From: Vulcanimicrobiota bacterium
GTDB taxonomy: Bacteria > Vulcanimicrobiota > Vulcanimicrobiia > Vulcanimicrobiales > Vulcanimicrobiaceae
Direction: 5' to 3'
Length of the DNA: 42,248 nucleotides
Assembly (NCBI GenBank): GCA_019232905.1
Contig: JAFANA010000139.1
Location: 1-42,248, forward strand
A model generated the notes under the pieces. The model did not search any database, had not been told where the DNA came from, and was given only the letters and a program-made list of their open reading frames with translations. Every line of letters begins with the position of its first letter. Position 1 is the first letter of the stretch. Below are positions 1 to 6,453 of this stretch, one piece after another. Made by a program: the position numbers and the translations under genes.

Positions 1-645
1 CGAGATAACGATAGTGGCAAGCGTTTTGCCCGTTTTTTCGATCGCATCAGCCAGCGCCCCGGCGTCGCTGCGAAGCATGCACGCATCGAAGAGCACGGCT
101 TTGTTGCCGCGAGAGATGAGATAGGAATTCGACCAAGAGCCTGCCTCGCTCGAGGTGAACGTTGTAATCATTAACGACGGTGTTCGTGCATGCGCGTCGT
201 CGCGAAGTACGGTCCACGAGCCGGCGGTCCGAAATGCGATCGCGACGTCAAAGCTATTCTCGACAAAATGATACTTGCTGATCAATCCGTCGCGCATTTC
301 GAAGTATATTGCGAATGGAATAACGGCTTCATACGCGGTTGGCGCAGCGCGCAGACGAAACGTTCCGAACAAGGCCCCCTTTTCGCTTTCGGTAACGGCC
401 GTGAACGATCCAAACTCGACGATTGCGAGATTGTCATGCAGATGCTCGAGAAATGCCTTGAGCGCGTCACGTCCGTTATACGTTCCAAGCCATGGCAGGG
501 CGGCCACGCACTCCGCCGAGGCCGGGGCGTTAACGGTGTACTCCACATCCGGATGAAACGTGCGCTCGACGGCCCCGGCGTCTTTGTTCGCGACGGAGTT
601 AAGGTATGCGGTTATGACTTCCGCGGGATCGCCAACCGTCTTCAT
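1..645 (-). CDS. NTF2/SnoaL-like domain fused to metallo-beta-lactamase-fold hydrolase, N-terminal part
   Basis: An uninterrupted reading frame of 215 codons starts at an ATG at 645 and leaves the window at base 1. Residues 1 to about 130 have the look of an NTF2/SnoaL-like ligand pocket domain (start MKTVGDPAEVITAYLNSV, then a FHPDVEYTV segment and a LPWLGTYNGRDAL segment). From about residue 150 the sequence changes to the first strands of a metallo-beta-lactamase fold (WSNSYLISRGNKAVLFDA, then TGKTLATIVIS). The frame is cut exactly where the zinc-binding HxHxDH motif would be expected, so metal binding cannot be checked here. The ATG overlaps the stop of the neighbouring SnoaL-like gene as ATGA, which indicates translational coupling. 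The substrate is unknown; the pairing of two NTF2-like domains with a hydrolase suggests turnover of a small organic compound (inference). Confidence 0.85.
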   Translation of the reverse strand, partial: MKTVGDPAEVITAYLNSVANKDAGAVERTFHPDVEYTVNAPASAECVAALPWLGTYNGRDALKAFLEHLHDNLAIVEFGSFTAVTESEKGALFGTFRLRAAPTAYEAVIPFAIYFEMRDGLISKYHFVENSFDVAIAFRTAGSWTVLRDDAHARTPSLMITTFTSSEAGSWSNSYLISRGNKAVLFDACMLRSDAGALADAIEKTGKTLATIVIS

Positions 646-1073
646 GGCGCCTTCAATGCTCGAGGCATCCATACGGTCGCGGTATCCGGCGCCGGTTTGG
701 TCACCGTGGCCCATCGCTCGGCGATCTTTCCGCCTTCGAAACGCCACAGTACGAAGCCGTGAAACTCCATTTTCTGCCCCGATGAAATGTCCGTCCAGCG
801 CCAGATGTTGCGGCAGACAACCTTATCGTCTTCGGCAATCGTCTCCTCAACGGAGAGATGCAGATCAGGCATGGTTTTGTACATGCCGAGCATCATGCGT
901 TCGTCGCCGCCGGCATCGGTTGGTTTTCCGTCGGGGCCGTCGTGATCGTAGAAATCAGAGGTCATGTTCTTCTGAATGACCGCAGCATTGCGTTCGTTTA
1001 CGAACTCTTCAAAGTGTGCCCGAACGAACTGTTTCATCGCGTCGGGACTCAATGTTGTTCCCATACGAGCCAC
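642..1073 (-). CDS. SnoaL-like / ester cyclase family protein
   Basis: This 143-residue protein matches the size and pattern of the SnoaL-like polyketide-cyclase/ester-cyclase branch of the NTF2 fold. Visible family features are the N-terminal helix with FVNERNAAVIQKNMTSDFYDHD, the MPDLHLSVEETIAEDDKVV strand region and the late FHGFVLWRFEGGKIAERW segment. Such proteins bind or rearrange small hydrophobic molecules, but the family name does not fix a reaction. I chose a GTG start at 1073 because a GAGGGG Shine-Dalgarno-like run lies 9 bases upstream; an in-frame ATG at 1064 is the alternative. Its stop overlaps the start of the NTF2-MBL fusion gene by four bases. It is transcribed away from the MmyB-type regulator at 1136, a common arrangement for a regulator and its target. 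Confidence 0.85.
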   Translation of the reverse strand: MARMGTTLSPDAMKQFVRAHFEEFVNERNAAVIQKNMTSDFYDHDGPDGKPTDAGGDERMMLGMYKTMPDLHLSVEETIAEDDKVVCRNIWRWTDISSGQKMEFHGFVLWRFEGGKIAERWATVTKPAPDTATVWMPRALKAP

Positions 1074-1116
1074 GGTAATCCACCCCTCAAAGCGCTACAA
1101 TGGAGCGACACCGCCG

Positions 1117-1129
1117 TCACTAGAAGTGA
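1117..1129. promoter_or_regulatory. candidate operator in divergent promoter region
   Basis: TCACT-AGA-AGTGA is a perfect 5-3-5 inverted repeat. It lies in the 62-base gap between the SnoaL-like gene and the MmyB-type regulator, and its right arm overlaps the likely ribosome binding site (AGTGAGGG) of the regulator. Placement suggests autoregulation and control of the divergent genes, but a short palindrome can occur by chance. Confidence 0.35.
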
Positions 1130-1135
1130 GGGTTT

Positions 1136-1981
1136 ATGGCCGGAACGTTTAGTGGTGAACGACTCGAATTGCGCAGTTTCCTAAGAGGCGCACGTTCTCG
1201 CGTTGACCCGGCTCAAGCCGGGCTTCCCCGCGGATCTCGCCGACGCTCGAAGCCGGGCCTGAGAATCGAAGAATTGTGCGCGATCGCGGGCGTAAGCATT
1301 ACGTGGTATAGCGCACTCGAAGGCGCCAAGCCGGTCACCGTTTCGCGCCGCATGTTAGAAAGCATTGCCGATGCACTTCGGTTGAATGGCGACGAGAGGC
1401 ATTATCTCTTCGCTTTGGCCGAATACAGCGAAACGCAAGCCGCTTCACCGGACACGAGCGTGCGTGAAACGCTGGTGCGCGTGGTTCACGCTATCGAGTT
1501 CGGCTCGTCGTTACTGATCGACGAGCGATGGAATATTCTAGCAAGTAACGCGATCGCGCGTTTCATCTTCGGTTTCCCCGACCGCCTCGCGGGCGAAAAT
1601 CTCGTCGTTCGGATGTTTATCGATTCCTCGTATCGTGAGTTACATCTCGATTGGGAACCGGTGGCCCGAGCGCTCGTCGCGTCGTTGAAAATGAACTACG
1701 CATACGCGCGCGATCGAGCCACATTCGACGGTTTCGTTCAGCGGTTGTCGGGATCAAGTCCCGAATTCTGCACGCTGTGGCAGGAGCCGGTCGTTTCCGA
1801 ACTGCGGCCGAAGATGATGCGACTACAACACCCGATTCTCGGCGCACTGTCTCTCGAGTCGATCGGGCTCGATCAGTCCGAGCGCTGGCGCGCGCACGCC
1901 GATGATACCCTATTGATCCAAGTGCCTGTGCCCGGAACCGGCACCACCGAAGCGCTGCAGCGTGTGGTCACGCCATGGTAA
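1136..1981 (+). CDS. XRE-family transcriptional regulator with MmyB-like ligand-binding domain
   Basis: The 281-residue protein has the two-part layout of MmyB/MltR-type regulators. Residues about 10-105 form the DNA-binding part, with LRSFLRGARSR, a variant of the usual RRTPGLRREEVA stretch, AGVSITWYSALEGA in the helix-turn-helix, then MLESIADALRLNGDERHYLF. Residues about 110-270 form the PAS-like MmyB/MLTR ligand-binding domain, recognised by the order of SLLIDERWNILASNAIARF, ENLVVRMFIDSSYRELHLDW, a SSPEFCTLW segment and a QHPILGALSLES segment. Related proteins are reported to bind fatty-acid-like or small aromatic ligands. The ATG follows AGTGAGGG. It is divergent from the SnoaL-like and NTF2-MBL genes, which are its likely targets (inference from position). 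The pseudogene downstream starts in the same frame directly after its stop. Confidence 0.9.
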   Translation: MAGTFSGERLELRSFLRGARSRVDPAQAGLPRGSRRRSKPGLRIEELCAIAGVSITWYSALEGAKPVTVSRRMLESIADALRLNGDERHYLFALAEYSETQAASPDTSVRETLVRVVHAIEFGSSLLIDERWNILASNAIARFIFGFPDRLAGENLVVRMFIDSSYRELHLDWEPVARALVASLKMNYAYARDRATFDGFVQRLSGSSPEFCTLWQEPVVSELRPKMMRLQHPILGALSLESIGLDQSERWRAHADDTLLIQVPVPGTGTTEALQRVVTPW

Positions 1982-2002
1982 GCACCGGCTCACCGTTGCG
2001 AT

Positions 2003-2808
2003 TTGCAAATTCCGTGCAATACCGACACTGCCCCGGCGCCGACAGAAATTCCGACGACGGTCTCCGTTCCGCTGACGCAAGAAAACGGGGTTCTGTTTTT
2101 GCATGCCATGGTGAACGGGGTTGGTCCACTGTTAGTGATCTTCGATCCGGGCGGCGATGAAGTGTACACCTCGTACGAGCGAAAGCGATTGAGCGCAGGG
2201 ACAAGGCAAAGCGTCTGTCTGTCGGCCGCCTGCTTTTTTGTTGCACTACACTATCTCGATGGCGATCCAAACAACCTCGACCCGCGACACGACGCACGAA
2301 ACGGCGTCATTGCTGGCAGCCTTGGCCAGTGTCTCTTGAGTAACTACGTCGCCACGATCGATTATCGTAAATTACAACTCACGCTCACCCAACGCAGCGA
2401 ATTTAAACCGCCGGCCGCGTCGGTTCGCTCCCCTCTCACGTTCGATGAGTACGGCCTTCCAGTCATCGCAGGAACGGTCGATGGAATCGCGGGTGTTCGA
2501 GGTCGACGTTCGGGCTCCGACCTCCATGCTGTTTCAGCCATTTCTTGCGAGAACCGGGATGGGAAAACAGTACGCTTCCGCACCAGTCGTGCAACGCTCG
2601 ACGATGTCCGTTGCTCATGCCATAGGGCCGAGTGCAGATCAGCGGATTCGAACTGAGAGACGTAGCTTTTTGGTTTTCAAGCGCGACCTCGGGAAAATCT
2701 TCAAATGCGCGGTTGGCGGGACTCCTTGGCAACAATGTACTTTCGCGTTTTATATTGACATTGGATACGCTCGGTCGCGTAGCGTATCTAGCCCCGCAAA
2801 GTCGATAG
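2003..2808 (+). pseudogene. retropepsin-like aspartyl protease remnant with two frameshifts
   Basis: Three consecutive reading frames together spell one degraded aspartyl protease. The first (from 2003) has FLHAMVNGVGPLLVIFDPGG and later SNYVATIDYRKLQLTL. The frame changes near 2495, giving VFEVDVRAPTSMLFQPFL, and again near 2625 in a GGGCC run, giving ARLAGLLGNNVLSRFILTLD and ending in a TAG at 2806-2808. The same order of elements is intact in the protease at 12331-13476 (FVIDTGAPALDL, FLATIDYRHGNLIL). The first catalytic motif reads DPG instead of DTG and no signal peptide remains, so function is unlikely. The first codon of the recognisable frame is TTG; the frame is open back to the stop of the regulator at 1981. 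A sequencing error could cause the two shifts, but the DPG change and the missing leader argue for real decay. Confidence 0.7.
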
Positions 2809-2828
2809 GCGAGGCTGCTCTGCAAGTG

Positions 2829-3209
2829 CTACATCGTGACGAAGTTGACGTCGGTGATCCCGGCGTCCTTCGCGGCGTCCATGGCGCGGATAACGTATTC
2901 GTAGGCTGTTTCCTGGTCACCGAAGATCGAGAGCGCTATCCGCTTGTGCGAGGCATGTAACGCGCTCAGCGCGGGATAGACGGATCGAGCGTCCACAACG
3001 TGTCCGTCGAGCGACATACGCCCGTTGCGCGCGATGACGAGTTCCGAATGCGGCGCCGCGGCGGCCGGCGTGGGGTGCATGCAGTGACACGGGAATTTCC
3101 GTTCGAATCCCGCCGGCGCCACTAGGCTTGCCAGAAGCATGAAGATGATCAGCAGAACGAGCAGCACGTCGGTGAACGGCGTAATGTTGATTTCCGCAAA
3201 CTCGTCCAT
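2829..3209 (-). CDS. exbD: ExbD/TolR family biopolymer transport protein
   Basis: This 126-residue protein carries the ExbD/TolR signature at its N terminus: INITPFTDVLLVLLIIFML, a single membrane helix (about residues 8-30) with the conserved Asp that takes part in proton flow. The rest (about residues 40-126) is the periplasmic domain. In the cell ExbD works with ExbB and TonB (or TolQ/TolR with TolA) to energise outer-membrane transport from the inner membrane. Unusually, no ExbB/TolQ or TonB gene is next to it. The frame stays open upstream of the ATG and reads AHNHVTRRVIRDMDEF across the start, loosely like the end of an ExbB protein, so an ExbB remnant or a fused start is possible. It converges with the protease pseudogene, 20 bases away. 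Confidence 0.88.
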   Translation of the reverse strand: MDEFAEINITPFTDVLLVLLIIFMLLASLVAPAGFERKFPCHCMHPTPAAAAPHSELVIARNGRMSLDGHVVDARSVYPALSALHASHKRIALSIFGDQETAYEYVIRAMDAAKDAGITDVNFVTM

Positions 3210-3505
3210 GTCGCGTATAACGCGCCGGGTGACGTGATTGTGAGCGCCGGCGAGAGCCCCACGGTCTCTCGATAGCGTCTACGTCTGCTTGCAAATGGAG
3301 CCGCTTTTGAGAGCAGCTGGAAACTCGCTTCCCGCACGTTCTGCAAGCGCGCCGCGGTGGGGCGGCGCCCTACATCAACAGTTACCGTGTTCGCCAGGCA
3401 ATTGTATGGCGTGCCGCGCGGCTCCGTGATGCGAGATCAACGGCGTTGCGCTTCGCTTACGACGGACTATCGCTCTGCACCGCACGAATGAATTCGCGAC
3501 ACGGT
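3210..3505. other. intergenic stretch without convincing gene
   Basis: The 296 bases between exbD and the stop of the peptide-binding lipoprotein gene hold no protein-like frame I can support. Part of it next to exbD may be an eroded end of exbB (see exbD). A plus-strand frame from about 3315 runs into the lipoprotein gene antisense and is judged a shadow. No clear terminator or promoter was seen. Confidence 0.4.
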
Positions 3506-5161
3506 CTAAACGTCGACATTCATGAAGTCGTCGAATGGCGTCGTCGAATTCGGATGGAAGTTCTTTAGATCCTTGTTATAGACGTACACATCGATGCGCT
3601 GATCTTGAACCACCGCTGGGACATCATTGTAAAACTCATCCACAATCGTCTTCACGTCCGCGTTGCGCGACCCCTGATCGTAGTGGCGGTAGAGCGACTG
3701 CATTGCGGCGTTTGCGGTTGCATTACACCATCTTACATTGTTCTGCCCGTTTGGCGGAAACGCATCGCACCCGTAAATCGGCGAGTAGTCGCCGATCACA
3801 TCACTCGCCCACCAGAACGTTTCGATATCCCACTTATTGCTGCTGTACGCGATCCCGCCTTCCTGAAGCGGCGCGAAGAACTGTTGAACCGGATAATGCT
3901 TCACATTGAATGTAACGCCGATCTTTCTCCAATCGGACCGTAAGAGTTCGATGTCGTTGTCAGTATCCGGCGCACCGGAGTATACCGCGAAGGTGAACGA
4001 CATGCGTTGCCCATTCCTCTCGCGGACTCCGTCCGCCGCTATTTTCCAGCCATCGCTGTCCAGAATCTTGTTTGCCCGCGATGGATCGTACGGAACGAGT
4101 GGCTTTGAAACTGTGTATGGGGCAGTGATCGGCGTCGGGGAATCAGCGAGTGTTCCTAGGCCATGCGCGATTTTCTCTAAGCGTGCTCGGCGATTCCACC
4201 CGAGACGAAGCGCCTGACGAACGGTCGGATCTTTGAGGATCGGGTTCGTCAAATTGAAATCGACGTGCTCCCAGGAATAACTGGGAACTTCGAGCCTCGT
4301 GTATCCGTCGATCGCGCTTGCACGCGCAAGATAGTTCCCGGTCGCGAGGTCCCACATATCGAGTTGGTGCGCTTCCATTTGCGAGAGCAACGTATTGCGA
4401 TCCGGTATGACCTTGAATACGATCCGATCGAGCTTCGGACGTCCCCGCCAGTACATTTCGTTCGCTTCCAGCAGCACTTGCTCTCCGCGATCCCACCGCT
4501 TTACCTTAAAGGGTCCAATACCCACCGGCAAAGAGTTATACGGAACGTTATTAATGTTCCGATACTGCGCGAGCAGATGTTTGGGAAGAATGCACGGGTT
4601 CGCTCCTGCCGTTGAAAAGAATGTCTCGACGAATGGCGAGTATGGTTTATTTAGGTGGTAGACGATTGTGGATTTATCTGGTTCGTCAATCCTGACAATC
4701 CGATCCCAGCCTTGGCGGCCCGCCTCGTCATTCGCGGGGTTCAACACGACCTTCGTAGAGAATACGACATCGTCGGCATCGAACGGAGCGCCGTCTGACC
4801 ACTTCACACCTTTTCTAAGATGATACGTGATAGTGAGTCCGTCTTTGCTTACGCCGCCGTTGGTCGCCGTCGGAACCTCCGTCGCGAGTTCGGGGACGAT
4901 CTGATTGCGCGAGCCGACGCGCGTTAACCACGCCATCGTTAACTGTCCTATGCGCCCGACTTCGATCATCTGTGAGAGATGCGGATTAAGTGTATTGATG
5001 TCCCCGCCGCTCGCGTAGATCAATATGTGTGGATGCGTCCAGGCGTTCACACGACCGTTTGTGGCCGTTCCCGCCTTTGTACATCCTGCAGCGATTAGAA
5101 GCAACGCGAGTGAGGCACCTAATGGTCGCTGCGGACGGAATACTGCCGCGAATTCCAGCAT
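3506..5161 (-). CDS. peptide-type ABC transporter substrate-binding lipoprotein (SBP family 5)
   Basis: The 551-residue product is a full-length family 5 (DppA/OppA-like) solute-binding protein. The N terminus is a lipoprotein signal, with lipobox IAAGC at about residues 23-27, so it should be membrane-anchored. Family marks follow in order: DGLTITYHLRKGVKWSDG, FDADDVVFSTKVV, LPVGIGPFKVKRWDRGEQV, PTVRQALRLGWNRRARLEKI and a C-terminal VPAVVQDQRIDVYVYNKDLK. Such proteins capture peptides or other bulky solutes for an ABC importer or a sensor. No permease or ATPase gene is nearby, so it is an orphan; it may use a transporter encoded elsewhere. A paralogous binding protein is encoded at 9380-11062. 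The start has no obvious ribosome binding site. It is divergent from the methyltransferase operon. Confidence 0.93.
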   Translation of the reverse strand: MLEFAAVFRPQRPLGASLALLLIAAGCTKAGTATNGRVNAWTHPHILIYASGGDINTLNPHLSQMIEVGRIGQLTMAWLTRVGSRNQIVPELATEVPTATNGGVSKDGLTITYHLRKGVKWSDGAPFDADDVVFSTKVVLNPANDEAGRQGWDRIVRIDEPDKSTIVYHLNKPYSPFVETFFSTAGANPCILPKHLLAQYRNINNVPYNSLPVGIGPFKVKRWDRGEQVLLEANEMYWRGRPKLDRIVFKVIPDRNTLLSQMEAHQLDMWDLATGNYLARASAIDGYTRLEVPSYSWEHVDFNLTNPILKDPTVRQALRLGWNRRARLEKIAHGLGTLADSPTPITAPYTVSKPLVPYDPSRANKILDSDGWKIAADGVRERNGQRMSFTFAVYSGAPDTDNDIELLRSDWRKIGVTFNVKHYPVQQFFAPLQEGGIAYSSNKWDIETFWWASDVIGDYSPIYGCDAFPPNGQNNVRWCNATANAAMQSLYRHYDQGSRNADVKTIVDEFYNDVPAVVQDQRIDVYVYNKDLKNFHPNSTTPFDDFMNVDV

Positions 5162-5469
5162 GCCGACTTTTATCTTAGGCGCCCATATAGCAAGAAGTAA
5201 ACGGAGCTCTAGAAGCTCAACTCATTTTCTCGCAGCGGTCCACTTTGGGCGGCGTCTCCTTCCGACAGGAATGGGGTGCGAAGAAAGCCGCGTACCGTAG
5301 TTCAGGGCGAGGCTTGTCTCCCGTCCGCACCCTGAATGCTGAAACGCACCGTCGTAAGCGCTCTCAGTAAGAAGCAGCGTCTTCTTGTGCGAGAGCCGAA
5401 CGAGACATTCTTCTTCATGCGGGCTACGCGGGTGCTTGCTCCTTGCGCGTCTAGAGACCGGCGGCGAGA
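5162..5469. promoter_or_regulatory. divergent intergenic region upstream of methyltransferase operon
   Basis: This 308-base gap must hold the promoters of the minus-strand binding-protein gene and of the plus-strand methyltransferase/hydrolase-NTPase operon. No convincing gene is seen. Two inverted repeats stand out: TTCAGGG (5301-5307) with CCCTGAA (5330-5336), 22 bases apart, and AAGAAG (5369-5374) with CTTCTT (5381-5386) around a 6-base loop. I cannot place sigma-70 boxes with confidence. Confidence 0.4.
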
Positions 5470-6453
5470 ATGAAGTGGTACACGCGCGACTCATCGTTCG
5501 CAGCGCGGATAGTCATGAATAAAACGCCCGCTTCCACGATCCTTTCGCCGGAAGAGATAAAAAGAACCACGGACGCCTTTTTTGCCGAGAGTGAAAAATC
5601 GGTAGAGCGTTCGTTAGATAGTTTTATTGCGCTCCAAAGCATGGTGCGAGGCCAGCGTTCGAAGAGCGATTGGGAAACGATCGCCCGATTGGTCTTGCAG
5701 CCCCACGCGCTATCGCAACTCGCGCGCCGATCAGCGCTTTCGAATCGCGCATTCTCGAAGCCGCGAGGATATGCGGGCGATGCCGTTATGATCGATCTTA
5801 TCTACGATCAAACATTGACGGACCCGTCGAACGCACGACTTAGTGAACTCGAGAACTGGCAATATCAAACACTGGCTTGCAGAGCCGTCCGTACCCGCCG
5901 CATGGTGACCGCAGCCGCCATCGACGGCCTCACGGCGAACACGCCACGCATCATGAGTTTTGCTTGCGGACATCTGCGCGAAGCCGAGCTTTCACGCCGT
6001 GTGGCAGAGCATGATTTTTCAGAATTTATCGCGGCGGATCAGGATCCGGAGTCCTTATCGTACGTAGAACGCGTCTTCGGTAAGTATGGCGTGTCTACAC
6101 GCTGCGCAACCGTTGGTCAAGCGATTCGAGAGCCGGCCACCTTTGGAACATTTGACCTGATTTATGCGACGGGTCTTTATGATTATCTATCCCAAGACAC
6201 TGCCTCTTCATTGACCGGGGCATTTTGCAGCATGCTGCGTCCCGGAGGCAAAGTGATCGTCGTGAATTTCGCGCCGACGCTCAGCGATGCCGGCTGGATG
6301 GAGGGCGTCATGGATTGGTGGCTGATCTATCGCAGTCCAGAAGAGATGCATCAACTCGTCAGCCATCAGGATCCAGACCTCTTCGATGTGGAGACAATGG
6401 TAGACGGTCCCGGTGCGCTGGTGTACTTGACGGTTACCAAGAACCGGGAATGA
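5470..6453 (+). CDS. SAM-dependent methyltransferase, PhcB-like (fatty-acid methyl ester type)
   Basis: This 327-residue protein is a class I SAM-dependent methyltransferase. After an N-terminal helical region (about residues 25-100) come PRGYAGDAVMIDLIY, then the SAM-binding core: IMSFACGHLREAEL (motif I), FIAADQDPESL (acidic loop), FDLIYATGLYDYLSQ and LRPGGKVIVVNFAP. The RGYAGD segment and overall layout resemble the family annotated as 3-hydroxypalmitate methyl ester synthesis (PhcB of Ralstonia), which makes a quorum signal; this assignment is from memory and is moderate. The first ATG is at 5470; a second at 5515 is equally possible, as neither has a strong ribosome binding site. Its stop overlaps the start of the hydrolase-NTPase gene as ATGA, so the two proteins are likely made together. 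Codon use is more A/T-rich than in the right half of the window. Confidence 0.85.
   Translation: MKWYTRDSSFAARIVMNKTPASTILSPEEIKRTTDAFFAESEKSVERSLDSFIALQSMVRGQRSKSDWETIARLVLQPHALSQLARRSALSNRAFSKPRGYAGDAVMIDLIYDQTLTDPSNARLSELENWQYQTLACRAVRTRRMVTAAAIDGLTANTPRIMSFACGHLREAELSRRVAEHDFSEFIAADQDPESLSYVERVFGKYGVSTRCATVGQAIREPATFGTFDLIYATGLYDYLSQDTASSLTGAFCSMLRPGGKVIVVNFAPTLSDAGWMEGVMDWWLIYRSPEEMHQLVSHQDPDLFDVETMVDGPGALVYLTVTKNRE

Noticed and set aside
3052..3120. tRNA-like pattern: GGCGCCG and CGGCGCC could pair as an acceptor stem, with TTCGAAT as in a T loop
   Set aside because: The flanks of the loop (TTCCG and CCCGC) do not pair as a T stem, no D or anticodon arm is visible, and the stretch is antisense to the well-supported exbD coding sequence.
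3290..3567. Plus-strand open frame reading into the binding-protein gene (INSYRVRQAIVWRAARLRDA)
   Set aside because: Its end is exactly antisense to the conserved C terminus of the peptide-binding protein and no start or family pattern supports it.
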